64,000 nucleotides of DNA from the NCBI GenBank assembly GCA_003290165.1, contig QNQO01000799.1, positions 434,001 through 498,000 of the forward strand, given 5' to 3'. The DNA is from Berberis thunbergii (Eukaryota > Streptophyta > Magnoliopsida > Ranunculales > Berberidaceae). The position numbers were made by a program, and so were the translations under genes. The number at the start of each line of letters is the position of its first letter. Position 1 is the first letter of the stretch. The notes beneath the pieces were generated by a model. That model ran no database searches, was not told the origin of the DNA, and saw nothing but the letters and a program-made list of their open reading frames with translations. Below are positions 54,453-64,000 of this stretch, in pieces.

Positions 54453-56906
54453 GGGATGGGATCCAAAGACAAACTCGTGATCCAAATCCACACCCAATTT
54501 AAATACCATTAGATTTGATGATGTTTAACGATTGGGATCACACAGTAAGTTGGCTTCAAACTCTCTTGAATAATACTGATCCAAGCTTACCCGATCAAGC
54601 CAAATACAATTTCCCAATAAAAAAAGGAATGTGAATCTTCATGAAACTCTTTCTTGCTTTCTTTTTGGATACTCCCTTCTTCTACATCTTATGGATGTTT
54701 CTCTGCAGAGCCAACAAACACCAACACGATTTTTTGTCACGCACAGGAGAACTGCGACCCCTCCCTTTTTACCTACCAAAGAGAACACCAACACCAGAAC
54801 TTTTTTTTTTCTTTCTGTCTTTGTTTACGATAAGAACATGAACAAATTTTTATTTTTTCACATCAAGTACACCACAATTTGTTTTTGTGCCAAGGAGAAC
54901 ACCAATACCAGTTTATCACACTTCCTCCAATGCAGTATCTGTAGCCAACCATTGGAGCTTGGTCTTAGTCTTTGCTTTAATCCACCACTAGCACAAACCA
55001 CCTTGTATTAGGAATCAAGAAACCAAAAAACTCTTCTAAGTTTGAACTTGCCAAAGATGCATCCGTGACTATGACATGTGGGTTAGCTTATGAGACAATG
55101 AAACATTAACTATTGATTTGGCACAAACAACAAATTTGACATCAATCAGAATGCAAATATATTGCTAGTAATAAATTATGGGTTGGCAAATTTTTGTTAT
55201 TGAGCAGTGAGCATATAACTATTTTCATACTATAACATGTTTTCTATGGCTCAAGTTTTACTTCATAAGAATGTGAACCAATGCAACACATGGTCTGACG
55301 ATACTTGTAGACTTGTAGTGCGTAGTCGTTATGTCAATAAGGTTGTTCTAACATTATTCCAGCTAGCATTTGATTAAGTTCGATAAATTAAAAAGTTCTA
55401 AAGCTGCAAGTTCAAACAAATGCTCGATGCTTGCAAAAGTTAGGAATACCCACATAATAAGCTTGTTCTATTTATGCCTTAAATTGAGAACAAACATCAT
55501 ACAAACGCTTAAAGTTGATTATTGAAATATAAATTCCAAATGGATTGTTTGACAATGATGTTCCTAACTCAAATCATAAATTTTAAAAGCAAACAACAGC
55601 CTAGCAACAAGCTTTCCTATCATTGAATGTGTCATCATATCCTTTTGTCTTGGTCGTTTAACTTCAAAAATACATGTAGCTATTGATTGTGGTAGAAGAG
55701 TAAGGTTGAAGCTAAACGACTATGACAAAAAAAGACATGCACATTCAACAATAGGAAAGCTAGTTGCTAGGCTGTTGTTTGCTTTTAAAATTTATGATTT
55801 GCGTTAGGAACATCAATGTTAACAGTCCATTTGGAATTTTGATTTCAGTAATCAACTTTAATCGTTTGTATGATATTTTTTCTTAGTTCAAGGAGTCAAG
55901 TAGAATAAGCTAATTATATGGATATTCCTAATATTTGCAAGTGTCGAGCATTTGTTTGAATATTTGTAGCTTCATAACTTTTTAATTTATCGAACAATTT
56001 AATCAAATGCTAGGGTGAAATAATGTTATAACAATCTTATTGATATAATGACTAATCACTACAAGTACCGTAATAGAACATGTGTTGCATTGGTTTACAT
56101 TCTTTTGAAGAAAAACTTGAGCCATCAAAGAGATGCTAGAGTATGAAAATAGTTATGTGCTCACTGCCCAAAAACAAAATTTTGCCTTCCCATAATTTAT
56201 TACTAGCTATATTTTGTATTCTGATTAATATTGAATTTGCCATTTGTGCCAATCATTAGTTATTGTCTCATAACTAACCCTATGTCATAGTCATCGATGC
56301 ATCTTTTGTGAATTCAAACTTAAGAGTTTTTTGGTTTCAAGATTGCTAACGCTAAAGACAAGGTAATTTGTGCTAGCAGTGGATTAAAACAAAGACTAAG
56401 ATCGAGCTCCGATGCAAAGTTGGCTACAAGCCCTGCGTTCAAGTAAGTGTGATAAAGTAGCGTTGGTGTTCTCCTTGGCGCAAAAATAAAAAATATATTG
56501 TGGTACGAAAAAATTGTTCTTGTTGTGAAACAAAAAAAGGGTTATGGTGTTGAATTTCTTCTTGGCATGAATCTGGTGTTGGGGTTTTCTTTGGCAAGGA
56601 AAAATGGGAGTGGGTGAGTTATCCTACGCGTGACAAAAAAGTTGTGTTGGTGTTGGCATTCGTTGGCTTTGCAGAGAGATGGACAGAAGACGTAAAAGAA
56701 AAAGGCAAGCTAGAATTTCATGAAGATTCACATTCCTTTTCTATTGGGAATTTGTATTTGGCTTGATCAGCTAAGCTTGGAGCTGTATTGTTTCGGGGAG
56801 TTTGAAGCCAACTTATTACATAATTTCATTGAACATCATCGAATCTAACGATATTAAAAATTTGGTGTGGATTTGGGTCAAGATTTGTGTCTTCGGATCC
56901 CATCCC
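54453..56906. mobile_element. Giant foldback element, almost entirely palindromic
   Basis: The arms start GGGATGGGATCC and fold back around a centre near 55690. Matching pairs include GGAATGTGAATCTTCATGAA with its inverse near 56720, and AGCTAGCATTTGATTAA with its inverse near 56000. Each arm is therefore about 1.2 kb. Flanking 9-mers ATAAGATGA (54444-54452) and ATAAGATAA (56907-56915) differ at one position; the partner copy at 63746-63754 has ATAAGATAA, supporting an ancestral 9-bp target duplication. This suggests a Mutator-type foldback. No transposase was seen. Short frames at 54631-55011 are within an arm and are not recognised. Confidence 0.82.
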
Positions 56907-56915
56907 ATAAGATAA

Positions 56916-58071
56916 TTATCTTCACTATAACTAAGTTAGTTGATGAATTTGTTTTACCTAGTTAATTGTATGTGAATCAAGCGATTAATAAGGTGTTCAC
57001 CTCCACATTGTGTGAGGAACTACCTTCTTCCCATTCCAACTTTGTGTCAAAGAAATGAATACGTGCATATTTGATTTGTTATTTATTTATTTGAAAGGGA
57101 CATTCTTTATATTAGCTTAATGGCTAACCCAAGTGAGTTTTTTATCTTTTGGCGCACGTTCCTACCGGAATGTGATTAACCTTTTTAGTTTTAGGGAGTT
57201 TTGGGCAGTGTAGTTGGAGTTTATTTTTGTGGGCGTGCATCGTCAAAGTGTTGCACAGTTAGGTTTTTTGTTTTATTTCAACTTTTTCGTTGATTTTTTG
57301 TTATTTGGTTGTTGTAATTCTTTTTGTTTTGAGGTGTTAAGTATTTTAGGTAATGGTTGGCAAAAAATTTCTTCAAACATAGTCTGAAGTTGATGGAAAG
57401 TTTTCAGTTGATGAATATTTACCTATGTAACAATGGCATTGATACAAAGTGGCGGACATGCAGGTCAATATACGCACATGTACTTATAACTTGATCATAT
57501 ACAACTACCTTACCGTAATATGCTTATAACATTAGTATCTAACATGATACGTGTCGACACTTTTTTTTTTTTTGGTAGAAATATAGTGCCCTTGTTAAAT
57601 AGATAGACATTTACTCATTTTTTGCAACTTGCTTTTTTCAACTTTATTGTGAATGCCAAATGACTATTACTTGGTGTAATTTCATGCCTCAAGTTTTGGG
57701 GGCTCAGACAGTCCTACATGGTTTTAAGGGATGTCAAAAACTGGGGCATGACATGGAGCATGTCTGTAACTTCAGTTTAAGTGAATATAATGTGTTAAAA
57801 AATCGAATTAAGAGGAATAACATCTCAAGAAACGTTGGTGTCTTGAACTTTTGTCCTTTGCAAAGATAATCTGCAACACTAGTTTGAAACTTTGATACAT
57901 AACATTTGGTTAGTATTATCGTTTTAAAAGGCCTCAATCTTCTGCATGGAAGCCTTTCCAAATAAAATTATTTTGTGATGCTGTGTGTAATTTGTTTATG
58001 GATGGTAGGATGGATGCAATCTGCATATACCCTTTTATATTTTTTTGTAATAACATTGTTTTCATTTGCAG
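56916..58071. other. Intergenic, nothing recognised
   Basis: T-rich sequence. Short frames on both strands near 57660-57960 have no domains. Confidence 0.4.
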
Positions 58072-58158
58072 TTACTTGTGGTGAAAGTGTCAAGGAAGTT
58101 TGAAGAAGCTGAAACTAGTAATAGCATGGAAGTAAAAAGGATGGACCTGGCTTTTGCT
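58072..58158 (+). CDS. Isolated candidate exon, unidentified
   Basis: An 87-base open stretch in phase 0 (LLVVKVSRKFEEAETSNSME, VKRMDLAFA). It is preceded by a strong acceptor (TTGTTTTCATTTGCAG) and followed by a GTATG donor. The charged composition looks coding, but no neighbouring exon or family was recognised. It may be a relic of a gene or a captured fragment. Confidence 0.3.
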
Positions 58159-59539
58159 GTATGTTGGCCTCAGTTGGCTTGATATTGTCAGCTAATTATC
58201 ATTTTATGTTTTCAGAAAATTTCCCGTACTATATAGTTTATGACGTTGGTTAACTTTGTTACTGCTCGTGTGTTCGTATAATGGTTGAAATAAAGGATTA
58301 TATTTTGAGTACTTGATAGCAATTGATGGCTCGTCTTTTGTCCTGAAGATCCAAATTTTGGGTTGTAAGCTTGCTAATGTTTCTTAGTTGTTTTATTTGT
58401 TCGTATTGGCTTGTCAGTGAATTTGCAATTCAGTTTATCTAATTTGAAATTTTGAATTACTAAGATTGGTAGCTAGCCAGCAAAACATCCATTTTGATCT
58501 CGTCCAATCAGATTTAGAGTGATAGATCAGTTGTAAAACAGTGTCTTTGTGTTCTTGCTAGACAAGGGGCAGTAGGTAGGTATAACCAAAGAGAGGGAGG
58601 GGAAAATAGGCTCTGAACCTCTTAACAATGGAACCTCTGAGGGGGTATCCAATTGTGCCATTATCTAGGGGATTGGGGGCTCCTATTCGAGATACTAAGA
58701 TATCACTAAAAGTTAACTGGATTGAGGGGCAGATTTCAGCATAGACAGGTTGGAGATGCTCATATCAGGTTAGTTATGCTCAAAAGAAGCGTATCCAATC
58801 AGAGATGGATGACTCTCAGAAGTCAGAAGTTCAGACATGAATGAAACTTGCACATTGAAAGAGCATCAAAACCCTAGGCATATACATGCTTAAAAAGTTA
58901 ACAATGACCCTTTTTAAATCTGTGAATGATCGTTTATTTTCTGATTTTTATTTGTTATTTATTCCACTTACAAATACAAATGTACTTCTTGTTCACCTAG
59001 TAAACTTTTTATTAGATGATCTCATATGTTTTTACGTGTCACATGTTATTTTATTTAGCGCACAAGTTTCATCTCCCAGCATCTAGTCTATCTAATTTGA
59101 CGATGCAACTAAGTTTACTTTTATTTATTTTATTTTTTATTTATATTTATTTTTTATTGTTTTTTTCATCGATATGGACTGTTGTTGCACAATCACATCT
59201 TGCATGGAAAAAATGGTTTGGCACACATTTAAGTTATACGTCATCACCTTGTTTGAAGACATTTACTTATGCAATCTAGACTATTCCATAATGCTTGGGA
59301 AAATATAGTATTGAATACTGCGTAGCCTTAGCCCATTACGTAGACTATCAATTTTAACTGGTGATAGTTTTACTAAGAGGGAGATAAGCAAGTTCTTATA
59401 GAATGACATACTAGGATGGAATGCTGTGAATTATTGTCGAATATTTCAACTTTGTCTCATCGAACAATTATGAATTAATTACTTGATGTATTTAATGATG
59501 TAGCTAAAGTGACAAAGTGACATGTATCAACTATGGATG
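58159..59539. other. Intergenic, nothing recognised
   Basis: Short frames at 58886-59086 and 59016-59279 are hydrophobic and T-rich, without recognised domains. Confidence 0.4.
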
Positions 59540-61912
59540 CACATGCTCATATTTTTATCATGAAAGATAAAGTTTGAATAATGCAGTCACTGAATCTACG
59601 CCATGCCAGAAGCATGACAGACTTATAGGTTCCAAAGATTCAACTCCTCGAAAAAGGAGAATTAGTCAAATTAATGCCTTAATACTATTGGAGAAGCAAT
59701 GCTTGAAACTCATGCAGAAGTTGTACGTGCTTCAGAAGAAGTTGCACATGAAGTTCTAAAAGAACATGACATGAAGCTCCAAAAGAGGTTATGAAACTCT
59801 AAAAGCAGCATTACATGACGCTCTAGAAGAGGTCATACAACTCAAGAAACAACATTACATGACACTCTAGAAGAGGTCATGAAGCTGAACCAACATTATA
59901 TAATGTTCCATAAGAGGTCATGTTTGAAAATTTCAATTTCTCCATTACCCCAAAAGTGGTTATTCATATTTCTGAAGTGATTTAAAAAGCCCTTGAAGAG
60001 GCTCGCATACCTGATAATAATGAGATCTCAATATATCAAGGAGAAATGTGAAATTAAATGAAATGATCATCGATGACATATTCATATATATGGTAGCTAC
60101 ATCAATATCAAAGAACAATGATTGACCAAATGAAAAGATATTGTCTAAGCGGAATTAGATTTCTTGAGAAATGAGGTGTCTTTGGACCTAAAGTGCAAAC
60201 ACCTATGTTTGTAAATCCTGTTAGTTTATAATGAGTGTTTGTAAGAAAATAAAATGAAATTGTCAAATATAAGACAAGACCCACGACACAAGGGTTTTTA
60301 CAGAAACCATATATATATATATATATCCCCCGATTATGAATATAACTATACTCTAAAAGTCTTGAAGTTTTTGAAAACTTGATATGTGATTTACTAATGT
60401 TGTATCACTTATTAATATGGAAATTTAGACACATATTTATAAAATCCCTAAATGATTTACTTTCCTAAAGGAAAACCATGAAATAGTTACTCAATACAAG
60501 TACGATATGCTTTATAAGATTTAAACAATTCCAAAAGAATGCAGTATTACTGTCTTAGAGAATATCCGTGTAAAGAAGGTTATGCAAATTTGATTGTGTC
60601 TTTCTTAAGATATCATTAATTGCTTTTGTCATACTAGCACTTTATGTTTATAATATAACTCTTATTAGACCTTGCAAATATTGTTAACTATATAATGATA
60701 TAATTTGAAATAAAAGACATTGGATAAACAACTTCTGTCTTGGCCTACAAATCTAGTAAAATACTAGTAGAATATTGGTATATTGACAAATTTTGTAACA
60801 CTTTTAACATTGACAATTCCCATCCACTTAGTACGTCCATGGTCGTCCGATGTTTAGATCTTAAGAAATACTTGTATCAACCAATTAAAAGATACTCGAC
60901 CCCGAAGTACCATACCTGAGTATTATTGTTGCATTGTTATATTTGACCCCAAGTACATAACATAATTTTTCTGTGCATTTACTAGCAAAGTATAGTTTTG
61001 CACATACTTATAAATATCGACATGACATTACACATATATCTTTGTGAGATCAATGATATGAATTTATTTATGTGATTTAACTAACCATTCCCACCTAGTT
61101 TACTTATGCACATTCAGGTTCTCTTTTGACTCTTATAAGCGTAGCTCATAGGCAGGTTCTATATTTATGAGTTGCAGTGCAATTATTTCTTGGAGGTCTA
61201 TTAAATAAACTTATTAGTCGGTCGATTACAATATATGATGACAATGTTGCATGTATTGTTCAAATGTAAGAATGCTTCATCAAAAGAGATTAAAAGAAAC
61301 ACATTCCAATAATTTCTTCTAACTACACGAGCTTCAGAAGAACAATGTGATTGAAGTCGAACAAATTTAATATAGTGACAACCTTGCAAATCACTTCATC
61401 AAATTGGTTTAGCGCCAACTTAATCATTCGAGTAATTCAAGGTCTACTATCATAAGGGAGAGTCATTATTAGGAGGAGTATCTAGAAATATACCCCCCGG
61501 CGTGCATCCAGAACTATGTATCGCAATCATATAAAAGTACGTTATATTTGATTTATGCGTGTTATACTATTTTTTCTGTCAATGTTTTAATGAGGCAACA
61601 ATGGTGATAATACAATCTTCATTGCATAAAAGATATATCAATGTACTCTAGAAAAAACGTGAGTTTGAATGCCACTTTCAGAAATCGTTGCATATTAATA
61701 GATTGAGACAGTTTACAATCTTATCTCTTTGTTGTGATTATCAGGATAAACATTCCATTAGAGAGACCTGATTTTGTCAAAGATTTTGGACAATTTGCAC
61801 ACTATACTTTTTTTCCTAACAAGTTTTCTTAGGTGACATTCCATGCATCCATCAAGACTTCATCGAGGGAAGACAACATGCAGTTAATATCCAAGGGGGA
61901 GTATTATGAAAT
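59540..61912 (+). mobile_element. Ty1/copia retrotransposon relic (pol C-terminal half)
   Basis: Heavily decayed plus-strand frames follow copia pol order: GSKDSTPRKRR-like linker (about 59630), IPDNNEISI (about 60010), AELDFLRNE with FGPKVQTPMFVNP in another frame (about 60150-60220), LDPEVPYLSIIVALLYL (about 60900), ISWRSIK (about 61190) and ELQKNN..I then DNLANHFIK at the RNase H end (about 61330-61400). A purine tract AAGGGGGAG (61893-61901) precedes a probable 3' LTR start (TGTTGTGG, 61912). Stops are frequent, so it is inactive. The tandem GAAGAGGTCATG words at 59700-59900 are internal repeats. Confidence 0.78.
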
Positions 61913-62460
61913 GTTGTGGATGTCCACCTCTATCAACTACGTGCTTTGAGGTGGCATGATATGAATTCATGTAGGGACAAATGCCATGAGGTGGCAACAT
62001 TATATTAATTTTGTTTAACCACCTCATGCTTTTATATGCATGTACATGTAAAGAGAACGTAGACAAGTGAGAAATGAAAATATGAGCCCTTCTAAGGAGT
62101 GAGGGATGGGTGTAACCACTCATCGCCCTCGAGATAAGCAACATTTATCTCGAGGTGGATGAGTCTCGCTCCTTAGAATTTTCGTGAAAATATACAGGAG
62201 AATAATGAAAAATTCTAAATGGTGAGGAAACGGGCGAGGGGGCGGATGTGATTGCTCACTTCCCTCGAGATACGCACATGTGTTCTCGAGATTCACACCT
62301 TCACAAATCTCAAGGGAGATGAGTGGTAATACCCACCTCCCTCGCCCGTTTCCTCACCCCTTTCCTCGACGGTTAGAAGGGCTCGGACAATAATAGAAGA
62401 GAGATTTCCATATATGCAGTAATATACACGGTGTTATTTCCGATGATTTAGAACAGAATC
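61912..62460 (+). repeat. Probable copia 3' LTR remnant, interrupted by a MITE
   Basis: Begins TGTTGTGGATGTCC just after the purine tract. Contains a TATA-like CTTTTATATGCATG (about 62030). Its right boundary is not resolved. Confidence 0.45.
62084..62384. mobile_element. Palindromic MITE (~300 bp)
   Basis: Outer inverted ends GAGCCCTTCTAA (62084) and TTAGAAGGGCTC (62373-62384). Inner inverted pair GTGAGGAAACGGGCGAGG (about 62221) and CCTCGCCCGTTTCCTCAC (about 62340). CTCGAGATA words recur as in the foldback at 44057. No coding capacity; the target duplication was not resolved. Confidence 0.65.
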
Positions 62461-62467
62461 CATATTA

Positions 62468-63375
62468 TAATTTATCAAAGATCAATCTCCCAATTCCTAC
62501 CAATGGGGAGTTGTCCTTAGTTGGTTCCTCCAACGGCCCCATATGCATCTCTTCTTCTTGCCTGACATTTCCTGATTCCTTCTTTATCTGTAATCCAGCA
62601 ACCCGAGAGTACACCAGATTACTAGTCCCTTGTTTTTGGGGAAATATGTGTACAAATCAGGATTCGGATTCGATCCCTCTACTAAGGAATTCAAGATAGT
62701 ATTATTACGTATGTGGAATAAAGGCCTTGAGTATCTTCTTTCAGATTTTCAAGTATACACCCTTGGAGGCTCGAATTCATGGAGATATGTGGAGGGGATC
62801 CAAACAGGTTTAAGTGTTGATGATGTTTCCCAATCTTCCATGGTTTCTATTTGTGGCTGCCTTCATTGGCTCTGTTCCTATGAAGGGGTTAATATGGGAG
62901 CTCCAATGGGCATTATTTCTTTTGATTTGGAGCATGAGAAAGTTGGGATTGTTCCGAATCCTGAATTTAGTTCGGATTCGACTCCTTCATACTCTGATTT
63001 TGATGGCAAATTTGAGCCTGGGGAGCTTGGAGGTTGCCTTTCTTTGTCAGATTGCTCTCTTGTTGATTGCTATGAGATATGGGTTATGAAGGATTATAAT
63101 GTGAAGGAATCTTGGACCAAACAGTTTGTTATAAGAAAATATATGATGGGCCAACTATCATTTAGTGTGATTTGTCCAATCTATTTTCGAAAGAATGGTG
63201 AACTCTTACTGCTGTGTGATTCACTCATTTTGGTATCCCACAGGGCCACAACCTTGAAAATGGACTTCTTACACAATTGGAAGATATTGACATGTTAAAC
63301 TTGGATGATTCTTATCAAGCATTTCCGTACTTTGGGACACTCATTTCATCCATCGGTCCACAACATAGAGAATAA
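62468..63375 (+). pseudogene. 5'-truncated F-box-family pseudogene (no F-box)
   Basis: Nearly identical to 53320-54214 but begins at the residue equivalent to the start of the F-box-associated domain (INLPIPTNGELSLVGSSNGP), so the F-box is absent. A one-base deletion near 62630 (CCCTTGTTTT versus CCCTATGTTTT) shifts the frame. An 8-bp insertion AGGGCCAC near 63241-63248 shifts it again. The remaining domain (SGFGFDPSTKEFKIVL, GGCLSLSDCSLVDCYEIWVM) is otherwise well preserved. It is a non-functional duplicate. Confidence 0.9.
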
Positions 63376-63745
63376 TGTGTAACAGAACAAAATGCTTGGA
63401 CAAAGCAAAATGCATGGTAAGTTTCTCTCATATGATTTTATTTCAGTTTTGTTCTTATTCAAGCATTTCAGTGTATCTGTTCGAGCATTTTTTTCTATCA
63501 TACATGCTAGTAGACCATTTGTGCTTCTTCTAGTGTATCCACGTTCTAGCTGCTAGACCTTTGTTCCTTGATATTGTATTCATACTGCTTGTTGTCTTAC
63601 TTTTCAATATATTTGACTATGGACTGGATTCATCTTTTACACTTAACGCTTCTAATGTCTGAGGCCTTGTAGACATATGTTAGACGCCAAATCACAAGTG
63701 AATGGTGGAACTAATTATACACTCATTGTTATACAGTATTGACTA
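63376..63745 (+). other. 3' flank of the truncated F-box pseudogene
   Basis: Duplicated flank matching 54215-54443, with an additional ~145 bp that also resembles the flank of the intact gene, so the shorter copy carries a deletion. Confidence 0.75.
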
Positions 63746-63754
63746 ATAAGATAA

Positions 63755-64000
63755 GGGATGGGATCCAAAGACACAAACTCGTGATCAAAATCCACACCCA
63801 ATTTTAATACCGTTAGATTTGATGATGTTTAACTATTGAGATTACGTAGTAAGTTGGCTTCAAGCTCTCCTAAATAGTACGGATCCAAGCTTACCTGATC
63901 AAGCCAAATACAGCTTCCCAATAAAAAAGGAATGTGAATCTTCATGAAACTCTTTTTTGCTTTCTTTTTAGATACTCTTTTCTTCTACGTCTTTTGTATA
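63755..64000. mobile_element. Second copy of the giant foldback element (cut by window end)
   Basis: Starts GGGATGGGATCCAAAGACA, preceded by ATAAGATAA (63746-63754), and matches 54453-54690. Only the left arm's beginning is in the window. Confidence 0.85.

Overview
This window looks like nuclear DNA from a flowering plant, most likely a eudicot. It is AT-rich, has spliced genes with GT-AG introns, and carries plant F-box, RADIALIS-like, urease and CCCH gene sequence. Most of it is transposable elements. No bacterial-style operons, rRNA, full tRNA genes or CRISPR arrays were seen. The species cannot be named from the sequence.

Layout. At 125-452 is a Tourist-type MITE. At 1581-6913 is a structurally complete hAT transposon (12-bp perfect terminal repeats, 8-bp target duplication) with a frameshifted transposase and a captured end of a RADIALIS-like MYB gene. 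At about 7020-10330 is a 5'-truncated dead LINE. At 13096-19828 (minus) is the main host gene, encoding mitochondrial ribosomal protein mL43 (MRPL51-like) in three exons. Its 5-kb first intron holds a small gag-only LTR element. Exon 1 shows an apparent one-base loss in a G run. At 24112-29738 is a dead Ty3/gypsy chromovirus with both LTRs and a 5-bp target duplication. From 30.9 to 36.6 kb, repeated LTR-like blocks flank a tandem, mosaic array of miniature LTR (TRIM-like) units.

At 37155-41084 is a Pack-MULE: a Mutator-type element with 9-bp target duplications and roughly 215-bp GC-rich terminal inverted repeats. It carries the first five in-frame exons of a plant urease and the C-terminal part of a CCCH zinc-finger gene. 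Both inverted repeats supply the same start codon, so each end encodes a chimeric reading frame. Long palindromic elements follow at 41497-42850, 44057-45492 and 54453-56906.

The right part holds an F-box family: one intact gene (49551-50705), one pseudogene with a frameshift and a nonsense codon (53073-54214), and a 5'-truncated pseudogene (62468-63375). The last two are near-identical segmental duplicates that share a flanking palindromic element. A Ty1/copia relic lies between them (about 59540-61912).

Probably functional genes are few: the F-box gene at 49551, mL43 if the exon-1 indel is an assembly artefact, and possibly the chimeric Pack-MULE transcripts. The main interest is gene-fragment capture by two different DNA-transposon superfamilies, and the concentration of large palindromes.
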